From Chara braunii (taxonomy: Eukaryota; Streptophyta; Charophyceae; Charales; Characeae), in the NCBI GenBank assembly GCA_003427395.1, contig BFEA01000024.1, forward strand, positions 4,481,609 to 4,518,569: a DNA stretch of 36,961 nt, written 5' to 3'. The notes beneath the pieces were generated by a model. The model searched no databases, was not told the origin of the DNA, and worked only from the letters and a program-made list of their open reading frames with translations. Made by a program: the position numbers and the translations under genes. Position 1 is the first letter of the stretch, and each line of letters begins with the position of its first letter. Positions 19,861-30,145 of this stretch are shown here, in pieces.

Positions 19861-20784
19861 ATCTCGATATTGGGAAAGACTTCAAACCAAATCCGCAAGG
19901 GTTATATTGATGATATTGATGATCCAATATGGACTCCTATCATTGGAACCCTGCAAAGGAACCCTGAATTACTCCCTGAATATCAAATGTTTATTGGCTT
20001 ACTCTTCTTTATTCATAAAATCAAAGAAAGACTTTGCATTCCACATAAGGAACAAATCAAGAGTATGATTATTGGGGAATGCCATCACACAGAAGGACAA
20101 TTCAGATTTAAGAAGACGTATGCTAATGTTAGAGAACGCTTTGAATGGAAAGGAATGAATGAGGATGTGCTAACCTGTCTTGTTTGCCAAAGGAACAAAC
20201 CCTCGCATGAGAATCAATTGGGACTATTGAGACCACTACCTATTCCAAGTGAACCAGGTGAGTCCATCACGATTGATTTCATGAATCTCACCAAGAGTCG
20301 GAATGGCAACAATCAGGTGATGGTCATTGTTGGTCGATTCTCTAAATATGCTATGTTCATTCCACTGCCTACCAAAGCAAGAATGGAACTCGTCATCCAA
20401 AAATTCCATATGCGATGGGCTTCGAAATATGGATTTCCAAAAACCATCATCTCTGATTGGGATGTACAGTTCACTGGCCAACAATGGCAAAAGTCGATGG
20501 AGGCATACGGCACCCGATTGACCATGTCATCAAGAAGACATCCTAGAACGAATGATCAAACTGAACAGATGAACCGTTTGTGCCAACAACTTCAGCGAAT
20601 GTATGTAAGGCGAGATCAGATAGATTGGAATGAGAACTTGCCAAAGATTGCAAGTGCGTACAACAACCGTGTTCACACAGTGACTAGCAGAACACCGAAC
20701 ACACTTCACAAAGGATGGAAGCCGCAACGTCCCATTGATGCTCTAACCCGGGACCAGGTCCAACAACCACCCCCAGGAACATGA
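19807..20784 (+). pseudogene. E2 integrase core (long open frame, 325 codons)
   Basis: Integrase inserts the cDNA into the genome. This is the longest intact frame in E2. An HHCC-type zinc part is visible (HHTEG...CLVCQRN), followed by the DDE core: SITIDFMNLTK (first Asp), ISDWDVQFTG (second Asp) and TNDQTEQMNRLCQQ (Glu). TAYNNRVHTVTSRTPN-type sequence and LHKGWKPQRPIDAL close the core. The methionine at 19807 is not a true start; the domain is part of Pol. The neighbouring domains are broken, so I class it as a pseudogene fragment although its own motifs look intact. Confidence 0.88.
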
Positions 20785-21341
20785 GAATTTGCAATTCTGT
20801 ATCAAGAAGATACAAAGAAAGTCACATAAAATATTCAAAAAGCCCAACTACAAATGATTGAACAGGCTAACAAACATCATCGACCGTCAACGTTCAAAGA
20901 AGGAGATCTTGTTTGGGTCAAGTCTAAAGAATTTTCCTTAGAAGAAAATGTATGACAGAAGCTGCTACCTGTCTACTACACACCCTAAGAAGTTCTTAAG
21001 GGGATAGGGGATATCGATGGGCCAGCATACAGAATAGATGCATCCCCACACCTCAAGACATACCCTGTCTATCACGGGTCTAAACTCTTGCCATATGTAG
21101 AAGGTCATGATTTTCCCAACATGCCATCTATGTTTCCTCCTTCAATAGAGGGAGGCTATGAAGTTCAGAAATACAAAGACATGGATACATTCTACGAGTG
21201 GCAGAGGAAGGCCACAAAAGTAGTTCAAGGTAAAGTTTAAGCCTCAACCCTCGTCTGAAGCTCGATGGTTTAGCAAGAAAGAGCTTTTACCTATTGCTCC
21301 TGATCTTGTCTACGTATATGAGCATGGATTAAAGGAAAACT
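20785..21341 (+). pseudogene. E2 integrase C-terminus (GPY/F-like) and tail
   Basis: After the stop at 20782 the reading continues with KEGDLVWVKSKEFSLEENV, LLPVYYTP, GPAYRIDASPHLKTYPVYH and SKLLPYVEGHD, a GPY/F-type module with the usual K-L-x-P-[FY] ending. The tail GYEVQKYKDMDTFYEWQRKA is chromodomain-like in position, but I cannot confirm the aromatic cage. A frameshift near 21232 separates the last part, which ends at TAA 21339-21341. Confidence 0.7.
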
Positions 21342-21371
21342 AAGTCTAAAGAATTTCTACAATGGAACTCG

Positions 21372-21390
21372 AAAATTGGGCTGGCAGGAA
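21372..21390 (+). other. Polypurine-like tract at the E2 3' end
   Basis: AAAATTGGGCTGGCAGGAA directly precedes TG. With LTR A2 and its AATG duplication taken out, this TG is the start of repeat B2, as expected for PPT followed by 3' LTR. It is only partly purine, so the call is tentative. Confidence 0.4.
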
Positions 21391-21392
21391 TG

Positions 21393-22329
21393 TGAAGCGG
21401 TTTTCACCTTTATGGTAGCAAATGCAGTACCCAGGGCTCGATCCCTAGACCTCCCCTTCACCCGTGTACAGTACCTTTTGACCCGTGTGTGTTTGAACCC
21501 ACGACCTATGTTATGAAAGTCGTAAGTTTACCTATTGCAACTAGTATGGTTGTCGGGTCTCGAGCCGTAGGTTTGTGTTTTAGGAGTCTTGGCAGTGGTG
21601 TAGGTCGTAGCTTCTACAATCTCGAAGGGTCAAGACTACAATCTTCCGGAACTTCCGAAAGTGCTCGTCTGTAGGTCCTAGAGTCAGTCCGCGTCTGAGT
21701 CAGCAGGGGACAGTCCTAGCACAGTCAACAAAGGGCAGTCCTAGATCTACCTGACCCATTCAGCAGTACCCGGTCCCAAGGTGCACTTTGTCAAGTCAAC
21801 AAGTACCATGTGGACACCTCGAGCCCAGGGTCAAAGGGCAGACCTTTGATGATCCGAAGTATAAATAAAGAGGCAGTGTCAAGTTATTCATTCATTTTGC
21901 CTATGCGTAGTGCGAAAGCGTTGTCTGTGTGTCTTGTGTACGGAGGTCTGCAGGTGCCCGAGGAAGGAGAGGGCTAAGAGGACGAAAACGCGGCCATAGT
22001 CGCAAGTTGGTGTAGAGGTTAGACGGCAACCATAGCTACCAATTAGCATAGTTAGTGTGTGTGTGTGTGTATGTGTGATGTGTGAGTGCGCGCGGGATAT
22101 CCAGGGAGATTCAGAGCGTGCGTGTGTGAACGAGTTGCTGGAGGATACAGTTGATCGGGTGGAAATATGTGTCAAGGGCTCATGTGCCATAGCTGATCAA
22201 GACAAGTTTGAATCTGAACTATATTCTTGGCTACATAATCTATGAGCTTTGTGTGGGCGCAAGGCGCCAGGTTTGATTGTCATTTGTTTGCACGCGTGCT
22301 GAGTGTCGGAGAAGACAAGTCTGATTGCA
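21393..22329 (+). mobile_element. Solo LTR A2 (937 bp)
   Basis: Same family and orientation as A1: starts TGAAGCGG, ends TGATTGCA, flanked by the 4-bp direct repeat AATG (21389-21392 and 22330-22333). TATA box at 21860-21867. The ORF at 21489-21674 lies in the LTR and is not meaningful. A2 inserted at the E2 PPT/B2 junction. Confidence 0.85.
21860..21867 (+). promoter_or_regulatory. LTR A2 TATA box
   Basis: TATAAATA at the position matching 7757 in A1, followed by the same TTCATTCATT block. Confidence 0.55.
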
Positions 22330-22331
22330 AA

Positions 22332-22853
22332 TGCAATAACCCGCTCAAATATGCTTGTGACGTCGGCCAAGGGGCCACGTGCAGGCCACGAACCAGCTCT
22401 AAGGCCATGCGTCCGACCGTCGGGAACAAAACCCCTGAAATACGGCTTTAGAGGCGTTGCGCCCGACAGTTGACCGAAGTCAACTGTAAGTCAAAATATC
22501 GAGGCTCACGAGTCAAAGTCTTCACGGACCAAGTCCAAACCACCGATCAGACACACACACTTGGATGTATGTAGGTATCTAGGCAGCATTCGGTCCAAGT
22601 GGAAGTCTGCAACTGTAAGAGATCCAGGTCGTCCGCTGCGAGTCAATCTCAGCCTCCGTACGTAAGAGACCTGAGGTCGGTCAATGGTGTCAACACTACT
22701 TATTGACCCAGCCCCTGAGAGTCAACATTCGGTCTTGCCTTGCTGCTTGACGCTAGCACGACACTGGCTTGACGCTGGCTGGACGCTGGAAAGACGTTGG
22801 CTCTATCCTCGCATTGTGAGATGACGACGCGAGAATGCTGCTTTGCATTGTCA
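22332..22853 (+). repeat. Dispersed repeat B2, candidate truncated 3' LTR of E2
   Basis: It matches B1 (12049-12580) with moderate divergence. It begins TGCAATAACCCGC, one base pattern away from B1's TACAATAACCCGC. Similarity ends after CTGCTTTGC at about 22850, far short of the distance from B1 to the E2 PBS. B2 may be a truncated LTR, or B may be an unrelated shared repeat. Confidence 0.5.
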
Positions 22854-23780
22854 AGGGCACGGTGTCCCGACCCTCCATGGTGTACCAGGCACACCCCAAT
22901 CACAGCCTCGGTAGTGTACCAGCCTTGTCATGTGCACAGCCTGCCTTTGGACTTAACCAGCTGGCACTTCCAGAACAAAAAGGTCGGGGTGCGCCGCTGG
23001 ACTTTTCCATTGGTCCACTTAGGCTCGGCGCCCTAATGTACAGCAGAGCACAATCGGCCTATGCTTGTGGTAGGCGTCGGGCTCACCTAGGGACGCGGAA
23101 GTGGAAAGACCAGCACGGTCTTTTCAACTGCGCACCAAGCTCTCTGTAGTCGAGTTATGGGACAAGTCTGACGGCAGTCATAATCGGAGTAAAAGAAAAA
23201 GAAAAGAAAAGAGAGAAGTAAAAGAAAAGAAGAAAAATGGAAATTGGAAGTGTCGTTCTGGTTCTCGTTTAATTAGAACCGTAGCTTTCAGTTCAAATGA
23301 ATCCGATGCCTACTGCTGATCGCGACGGTTTGATTTTCATGTGAGTTATAAGCATTTGTTTGTTTTAAATTAATTGTATTTCCAAATTTAGTTCCCCCCC
23401 CTCTCACTTCGCGGGGAAATGAACGGTTCGTTTTTGGCCTGCTCTTCACTTCTCGATTGGCCTGCTCTTCACTTCTCATTTTACCATAGGTACGTTCTAC
23501 TGCATACCGCGTTGTAAGTCTCCAAAATGGGAGGACCCGTGGCCGCTTTGGTAGGAGGCTTATCACCCCCGCGAAAGGTTATAAGCGCCCTCCTTGCCAT
23601 CGGACACAGGTACCCATTAATGATAGTCTGATGGCTTCCTTTTAAAGAAGAGGGGCAGGCCGTTGGTATCCCAATATGGGACCACTGTGTGCCAATCGGT
23701 AGTCATTTCAAGTAAACGTGAAGGAACTGTGGGCGTCGGCGACATACACCTGCTTTGTTAATACCTAAAAGCATGATTTT
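22854..23780. other. Unassigned sequence between E2 and E3
   Basis: No gene or repeat copy recognised. It includes an A/G-rich tract (23190-23245) and a 20-nt direct duplication TGGCCTGCTCTTCACTTCTC at 23435 and 23458. Confidence 0.5.
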
Positions 23781-24413
23781 TGCAAGGAAAATGAGCAATA
23801 GCGAGATGACAATACCCAGATTGCACAATCACATTGAAAGCTAGAAAGTTTCACCATGTCCAAAAAGCAGCATTGCACCAATATAACACCAATGGAGAAT
23901 CGTAACACCGGAAACCAAATGTCAATGAGAGCTTGCTCTCGCCACCACCAACATAAGTGTCCAGGGACTTCTCCCTACTTCGCGCTCGGCGCCCAGCCTA
24001 CTCCCTACACAGCTAATATCTGCCTACTAATTGACAATGCAACTGTTGACGTCAGCAGCCAACGAAGTACTTGAAGATGTCGACCAATGCAGACCATTGC
24101 CAATACCTGGTATGTGCCCTCGCATCATCATCATCATCATCATCATCATCATTCTCTCTCTCCCTTGACTTTCACCCACATTATTCCTCTGTACACACGA
24201 AGACCACCCCTGCGCCTCACCGTGGTCCAAGCCTCAGCCAGCTATGGAGGCTGGGCTATGGTGCTGCCCTCAGCAGCGCCCTTCTTCTCGCATGACCGCA
24301 CGCGCACAACACCTTGCCCTTAGTGCACAACAGCACGCAAGCCTACGCTCCAACAACGCTGCCACACAAACTGGCAAGTGCCAGAATGAGCCTCCAGGCA
24401 ACAAGCTCTTTCC
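23781..24413 (-). mobile_element. 3' LTR of E3
   Basis: It matches 33530-34156 along its whole length in the same orientation, including a (CAT)n microsatellite at 24121-24152. Minus-sense it ends ...CCTTGCA, giving the CA terminus. The start (high-coordinate end) is uncertain, because similarity to the other LTR stops at 24413 without a clear TG or PPT. The real LTR may extend further right, with the 5' copy truncated. Confidence 0.8.
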
Positions 24414-24815
24414 TATATGGAAAGAGTCTGCCTGCCCCGGCGGCCTGGCTGGCCTGGGCCTGTGCCCAAAAGCTTCCGGTAGTCCCCACGAGGTTTTGCC
24501 TCTGTTACAGCTGCTGGGCCTCGTTCGGTTGGGCCTGTGTATGATGTTGTGATTCTTGCCCAAGACCTGCATTTCATGAAAGGCCTGGAAGGTCGTGGAA
24601 AATCTTTGCTGCTCAGGCCTGTGTTCCCTCAACCAACTAGCGCATCACAACTGTCTGGACCCCAAATACAAAATTGACAGCAATGGGCCTCTTGCGATTT
24701 GTTAGGCCCGCCTTCACTTAGGGTGGGCACATCTATATCAGGGCCCCTCAGGCCTGCCGAGGACCCAGATACCTCGCATTCCCTCCTGTACTTCGGTAGT
24801 CCTCTGAGAAGTCTT
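24414..24815 (-). other. E3 3' untranslated region or LTR extension
   Basis: Non-coding sequence between the end of the chromodomain frame and the shared LTR block. No clear polypurine tract found. Confidence 0.4.
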
Positions 24816-25262
24816 CTAATCTGCAGGCATCTTTCCCTTGAGTTCTCTTTCATAGCCTGCAATCACTTGAGGTGCTGTTTGGTGGAGTCCTTCTCTAGCG
24901 AACCACTGATCTTCACTGGGATCAACATGGTGTCTGAATCTGACACGATATTGCATCCTTGACTTGGGAGGACGACATCTGGCAGGTGGTTTAGGCACTG
25001 GCATCATTCGATGCTCCACGATTCCATCGATGTCGACTTCACCATCCATAGATGGCCATCTGAAAGGAATTTGTGCAGTTTCTGCAAAAGGTGCCAACTT
25101 TGAGGCGTGAAAAACAAGGTGCGTGCGTAGGTGAGGTGGGATGCGAATCACATACTAAGGTCCGTCTATTTGATCCCCCACTATATCTAGGTCGTCCCAA
25201 GGACCGAAATATTGTGGCATTAGCTTTCTAGAGATCCCCAATTCCTGTCCCAGTTCAGATTA
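24816..25262 (-). pseudogene. E3 integrase C-terminus with chromodomain-like module
   Basis: Minus frame 25151-24816 reads RIPPHLRTHLVFHASKLAPF (GPY/F ending), then VDGIVEH-type DIDGIVEHRMMP and YRVRFRHHVDPSEDQWFARE, matching the chromodomain layout E-I-L..[YF]-x-V-[KR]-[WF]...E-x-[ST]-W found in chromoviruses. Such a tail can direct integration to marked chromatin (established for the family). It ends with VIAGYERELKG. A stop near 25154 separates it from upstream sequence. Confidence 0.75.
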
Positions 25263-25263
25263 T

Positions 25264-26040
25264 TTAACCCAGACCCGTTCTCCTACCTGAAACTGAGATG
25301 GCTGTCTGTGCTTGTTCATCTTGAGCTTTCTTAATATGCTCTACAGCCTGTCGCATCATCTGTTCATACTTGACAGCAAACTCTATGCTGCCAGGTGCTG
25401 CAGATGGGTTACTCTCAGGTAGCAGAAAATCTAAGGGAGTTCTTGGCTTCCAACCAAGATGCAGTTGGTTGGGAGTCATGCCGATAGTACTATGTATAGC
25501 ATTTTTGTACACGCTGGCGACAAGAGGCAATTTGTCGTCCCAGTCATCCTGACTTGGCTTGATGTAATGCCTGAGTAGGTGCTGTACTACTCAGTTCATC
25601 TGTTCCGCCTGACCATTCGACTCAGGGTGATTCCCTTATGTCATCTGCAGTCTGGTACCCATCTGTTGGGCTGTGTTTTGCCACAGTTCGCTGGTAAAGT
25701 GAACATCCCTATCGCTGACAATGGACTTGGGTAAACCAAAGTCCCGTACCCAGTTATCAATAAATAACCTGATGACGAAATCAATTTTAGCTTTCTCTAG
25801 CATAGCGATTAGTCTTGCAAACTTGGAGAAACGGTCTACAATAACGAAGATGTGTCTCTTTCCACTCCTGGTCATAACAAGAGTATCCATGCAGTCCATG
25901 GATGCATTTTGGCCAGGACCTTCAGGAATCGGCAAAGGCTTAATAAGCCCAAGCGGAGCCTGACTCCTATGTTTGTCCTGTTGGACAAACATGGCAGGTT
26001 TCAACGTACTTTTTGGCATCTTGCATCATAGTGGGCCACC
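25264..26040 (-). pseudogene. E3 integrase core, broken into two frames
   Basis: The minus frame 26019-25636 carries a CxxC-derived zinc region remnant, NASMDCMDTLVMTRSGKRHI (catalytic Asp in the M-D-x-M-D variant), FVIVDRFSKFARLIAM and SIVSDRDVHFTSELWQ (second Asp). The segment with the catalytic Glu falls around 25635-25590, where a stop and frame change occur. The frame 25530-25264 continues with VASVYKNAIHSTIGMTPNQL and LHLGWKPRTPLDFLLPE. Order and motifs are Ty3/gypsy. E2 and E3 differ clearly here, so they are separate families. Confidence 0.85.
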
Positions 26041-26143
26041 AGAATCTCTGCACTAGGTTAGTTGATGTCTTTTTAAGTTTTTATAGCCAAAATAACCAAT
26101 TGCATCATGACATTCACCTAAAAACAAACTACGTAAAGACTCT

Positions 26144-26879
26144 CTATCTAGGACACAGTCTTTTATTCCCTGCCTTCTCAAGAAACCGCAAGCCATTTAC
26201 CATCGTAAATTCGTCAGAAGTTACTTTATCTTTTGCTTCTAACTTACGAATGATATCAGACATTACTAGATCTTGCTGATAGGTTTCCGCCAAGGATCGA
26301 GTTACATCGTCAGATATACCAAACTCGGTCACTAGCACGCCCAGATAATATGCCCTACACGATAGCGCATCAGCCACTTTGTTATACTCTCCCTTGATTG
26401 GATAAAGTTGATAATCACTTGAATCCACCTTTTGAGTGGAGCACAGCTTGAGTCCTGATCCAACGCAAAGTCTCATGTTCAAATCTCAAGTAGAAGAATC
26501 TGCTTAGGAGATGGTGTCTCCAGTGGACCAGCGCTCTATAGAGGGCATAGAGCTCAGGCTCATACGTGGACTGCGCTAGCTTTCGGGGCGGCATCTTCTT
26601 GCTCATGTACTCAATGGGCCTCAACTTTTTCCCCTCCTTTTGTGCAAGGACCGTGCCTACGCCGTATTGGCTGGCGTCGGTGGTCACTACAAAGGGTTGC
26701 TTAGGATCTGGAAGTTTGAGAACTTCATAGTGTGTAAGAGCATACTTAAATTTCTTGAAGCTTGCTTCAAACTCTTCGGTCCACTCCCAAGGGGTGTCAA
26801 GGCGAGTTAAATTTGTCAATGGGGAAGCCATAGTACTATAGTTTTTAACAAACGGACGATAGTAGCCCATCATCACCAA
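26144..26879 (-). pseudogene. E3 RNase H domain and linker
   Basis: Minus frame 26879-26415 begins with the tether MVMMGYYRPFVKNYSTMASP and PWEWTEEFEASFKKFK. RNase H signature VVTTDASQYGVGTVLAQKEG (Asp) and YEPELYALYRALVHWRHHLL (Glu) follow; the third acidic position reads RFEHETLRW. A frame change near 26470 leads to DYQLYPIKGEYNKVADALS and a linker toward the integrase. Confidence 0.88.
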
Positions 26880-27177
26880 AAACGATCGGACCTCGGTAAC
26901 AGTCTGAGGTCTGGGCCAATCTCATATGCTGGCCACTTTGGCATCATCACGCCTCCACCCATCCGCAGAAATTTCATCACCCAAGTACAAGATCTTGGTG
27001 CGACCGAACTCGCATTTCTCCAAGTTTACCTTGTACTGGTGCTATCTTAGGAGACCTAGCACTGTTTTCAAGTGCCCAACGTGCTCCTCTACAATCCTAC
27101 TAAAAATAAGGATATCATCGAGGTACACGACGATAAACTTGTGTAAGTAATCACGAAAAAGACTATTCATTGCGTGT
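26880..27177 (-). pseudogene. E3 reverse transcriptase, C-terminal part
   Basis: Minus frame from 27177 gives AMNSLFRDYLHKFIVVYLDD, with the catalytic YLDD at 27125-27114, then ILIFSRIVEEHVGHLKTVLG. The rest of the palm/thumb (26880-27040) is in another frame (RTKILYLGDEISADGWRRDD region). It was split from the N-terminal part by the DNA transposon at 27178-28003. Confidence 0.85.
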
Positions 27178-28003
27178 CTAGCTTTCCCGGGGCGCCCGGC
27201 CGGGCCCCGCGCACCCCGCTCGGGGTACCCCGAGCACACTGAAAAAAACACTGGTTTTTTTTTTTTTTTTTCCGTTGTCGGACCTTGCTATGCCTTGGGA
27301 GTAGGGCCCAAATTCAACCTCTTTTTTTATTTTCATGCATCTTGAATTCTGTGTGATGGGGAGGGGGGGGGGAGCGTGCAGGAGGGGGCTGGATTATGGA
27401 CTGTCCATTTACATGGGGGGAATACATCAGTTGTTGTGTCCCAACTGTGCTGGAGTGCCACGTCAGAGGGAGGAGGGAGGACGAAGGAGCGCCAAGTCAG
27501 AGGGAGAAGGGAGAAGCGCCACATCAGAGGAGGAAGAGAGGACGGATGACCGCCACGTTAGAGGAGTGAAGGAGGAGGGAGAAGGGAGGAAAGAGGGGGG
27601 CGAGGTGATGGAGGGGGCACGAGGAGGGAGGAGCGCCACATCCGAGGAAGAAGGAGGGAGGCGAAGAAAAAAAAGAAAAACAAAAAGAGAAAAAACAAAA
27701 GAAAGAAGAAGAAGAAGAAGAAACGAAGTAGAGGCCCAGGATTAACTTTTGTATCTTGGATCAGTGCGCTCCGTCGATCGATGGAGATCGACGGTCAAAA
27801 TCCAAGGAAAAAAGAAAACCTACAAAACAGGGCGTACCGGACCCCCAAAAAAATGCGTCGACCGCCAAAATGGAAGTTGGCACGTTCGGAATAGGGAGGC
27901 AGCGCGAAAAAAAAATTGGAGGCTTTTTCTGCCTCGGTGCGATAGGCGCCCAGGTGCCTGCTCGAGGGGGTCCCCCGGCCGGGCGCCCGAGCTGGAAAGC
28001 TAG
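27178..28003. mobile_element. Non-autonomous TIR DNA transposon (826 bp) inside E3 RT
   Basis: Ends are inverted repeats: CTAGCTTTCC at 27178-27187 with GGAAAGCTAG at 27994-28003, and a second perfect 15-bp pair GGGCGCCCGGCCGGG (27190-27204) with its complement at 27974-27988. Flanking octamers TTGCGTGT (27170-27177) and TTGCATCT (28004-28011) look like a diverged 8-bp target duplication, the size typical of hAT elements (known). It interrupts RT between the GLxN-type motif and FRDYL. No transposase is present; the interior is T-runs, purine-rich sequence and five inverted copies of the TGACGTGGC motif. Confidence 0.75.
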
Positions 28004-28545
28004 TTGCATCTTGGAATGTTCCAGGGGAATTGCATAGGCAAAGGGCATCACCACAAACTCGTACAAACCGGACCTGATCTGGAAAGCGGTTTTGTGCTGG
28101 TCCTTAGGTCTAATAGCAATTTGATGGTATCTGGAATTCAGATCTATCTTTGTGAAGTACCGACATCCCCGCACTCTATCCAATAGGTCGTCAATGCGGG
28201 GTAGGGGCTCCGCCTTCTTAACGATGATGGCATTGAGGCCCCTATAGTCAATTCACATCCTTAGGGTACCTCCCTTCTAAGGAACGAATAGGACTAGAGC
28301 ACCATAAGGGGAGGTACTAGGCCATGTCCATCTCTTTTCTGTGAGCTCTTTGAGATGGCGGCGGAACTCATCCAACTCGCAGGAGACATCCTATAAATTC
28401 GTCCTCTAGGTACCTTACTCCCTGGGACGACCTCTATTGCATGGACCACCTCCCTTTCCACCACACCACCGGGCTCCTGAAAAAGGTCTAAATAATGTGC
28501 GATGACTGCCTCTATCTCTGGGGGTGATTTTACTACCTTCCCTTT
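28004..28545 (-). pseudogene. E3 reverse transcriptase, N-terminal part
   Basis: Minus frames give RGCRYFTKIDLNSRYHQIAI (catalytic Asp in KIDL), RPKDQHKTAFQIRSGLYEFV and VMPF, then a one-base frame change just before the transposon. Upstream, GASMP-type and EVVHAIEVVPGS-like sequence (about 28450-28400) corresponds to the RT lead-in, with stops near 28275 and 28395. Joined in the ancestral element to the YLDD half at 26880-27177. Confidence 0.85.
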
Positions 28546-29113
28546 CTAAGAGACAAAGACCAAGTACATGCCTTCCTTGCGATTCTGTTTATAGTAGTTA
28601 TAGAAGGAAGATGCACACATGCACCCGTAGTTTTCCACTAGACTGCTAGCTGTGAACTTCTGCAATCTAATGGTTCTACCGCCGGGCAACTTGTGGATCA
28701 TCACCTTTCTATCCCAATCGAATTGAGGTTGATCAACCTCGAGGTAGCACATACCTAGCAGCATGTCGAATGGCAGTTCGTCGCTGACAAGGAATGAGAG
28801 TCCCTCCTCCATAGGAGGTGTAGACTACGTCCTTCACATAGTCTTGTGAACCATGCGATGCTTGTTGGCTAGCGTTGATGCTACACATTTGTTGAGCCGC
28901 TACACTTGGTCCCCTAAGCGCAACCTATCCACACAAGCACGACTGATGAAGTTTCGTGTAGAGCGTGTCTGCGAAGGCACCCACTTTAAGACCACCTACA
29001 TCAACCTCTACCACGAAATGTTCACCCCTAGGACAATTGCTAATCGTCGCCCAAGAGCCTCTGGGGTCCTTTCCCGACCACTCAGATTGTAACACTTCTA
29101 GGGACTCAGACAC
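28546..29113 (-). pseudogene. E3 aspartic protease, frameshifted in the active site
   Basis: Minus frame 29113-28925 has HFVVEVDVGGLKVGAFADTL: the catalytic D-T is present, but the frame is lost at the position of the following glycine, because the expected downstream residues are readable only in another frame (about 28945-28900). The domain end LVSDELPFDMLLGMCYLEVD lies at 28812-28700, with C in place of the usual D of GMD. Inactive by appearance. Confidence 0.8.
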
Positions 29114-29348
29114 ATTTCTCTAACATAGCATCGGTGGTTCTGAATATGTCTGCGGGGCGATGGATGGGCCACTAGCGTTGGCCAACGCCTGAAGTGGCGA
29201 AGGCAACGTTACCACTTCAGCACGAGTAAGGGTCTCATCCCACACTACATACGGTATGTAGTTTTATGGAATTTTCGAGATCCCACAGTGCTCCGGGGTA
29301 GTAGGCGGCACCGTCGACTTGTCGTGGCGGTCTGGGAGTGATCGGTGG

Positions 29349-29606
29349 CGAAAAAGTAGTACGGAAATGTGAGGAGTGCTGGACCCCTACCCGTCCGCTA
29401 AAAAGTCGGAGCAGCTTTTTGTTGTTGTTTTTTTGTTTTTTTTCCCGTCACTCCCTCCTTTCCTCCGTTGATCCGCCACCCTCCCACATTATTGCGCCGC
29501 GATGCCTAAAAAAGACCCATTCTTTTCGAAGTTGTGGGATGCAATTTTCCTTTCACGGTCCATCCGGAGCGGGCCCGACTTTTCTATTACTTTTACTACT
29601 TTTTCG
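29349..29606. mobile_element. MITE-like insertion with 13-bp TIRs (258 bp)
   Basis: CGAAAAAGTAGTA (29349-29361) and TACTACTTTTTCG (29594-29606) are perfect terminal inverted repeats. A second weaker inverted pair (AAAGTCGG / CGACTTTT) lies inside. It sits between the E3 zinc knuckle and protease. No convincing target duplication was found, so the family is unknown. Confidence 0.6.
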
Positions 29607-29690
29607 TAAAAGAGACCAGTGGGAGGCGGCCCTAAGAGCGGCTAACACTCCTACTAGCCCGAGGTGTTTCCCTGCGAAGTGCTCGCAGAA

Positions 29691-30053
29691 TCACCACCAG
29701 GGTTCGAAGATAAGCCCACCACGATTGGAGAGGCTAACCTTTGTGGTCACCTTCTTGCCTCGACAAGTCCTGGATATGTGGCCATAGCTGCCACAGTTCA
29801 GGCAAGTACCCCTAGCAACTCGGTCCCTCCACACCTCGTAATCTAAACCAAGTTTTACCCATGCGGGTGTTCCTTGGTCGCCCTGACCCTTGGACCGGCT
29901 TACCTTCTGATTCTCAGTCCCCCTAGTCTTTTCTTTGATAGGCGCCACGACTCCCCCATCTGAAGTCTCGCTGGCCCCATCCTGCTCTGTCTCATCCCCA
30001 TAGTCTGCGTAGTCATCAATCTCAGTCGCCTGACCATCATGGTCGACGAACAT
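29691..30053 (-). pseudogene. E3 gag nucleocapsid part with CCHC zinc knuckle
   Basis: Minus frame shows an acidic linker (EIDDYADYGDETEQDGASE), KLGLDYEVWRDRVARGTCLN and the perfect C-x2-C-x4-H-x4-C knuckle CLNCGSYGHISRTC (29804-29763), followed by a basic RGKK. It binds element RNA during packaging (known for the family). A stop follows at 29691. Confidence 0.85.
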
Positions 30054-30145
30054 GAGATCGCCTTTCTTCTTCCAGTCTTGGGGAAGTCTCTTCTTCCTAC
30101 AATCTGACTGACCCTGATGAGCAGACCAAAGCTTAGCCTCTATGT

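Noticed and set aside
14734-22329. LTR A2 as the 3' LTR of E2
   Set aside because: A2 has its own 4-bp target duplication (AATG), and nothing resembling A lies upstream of the E2 PBS.
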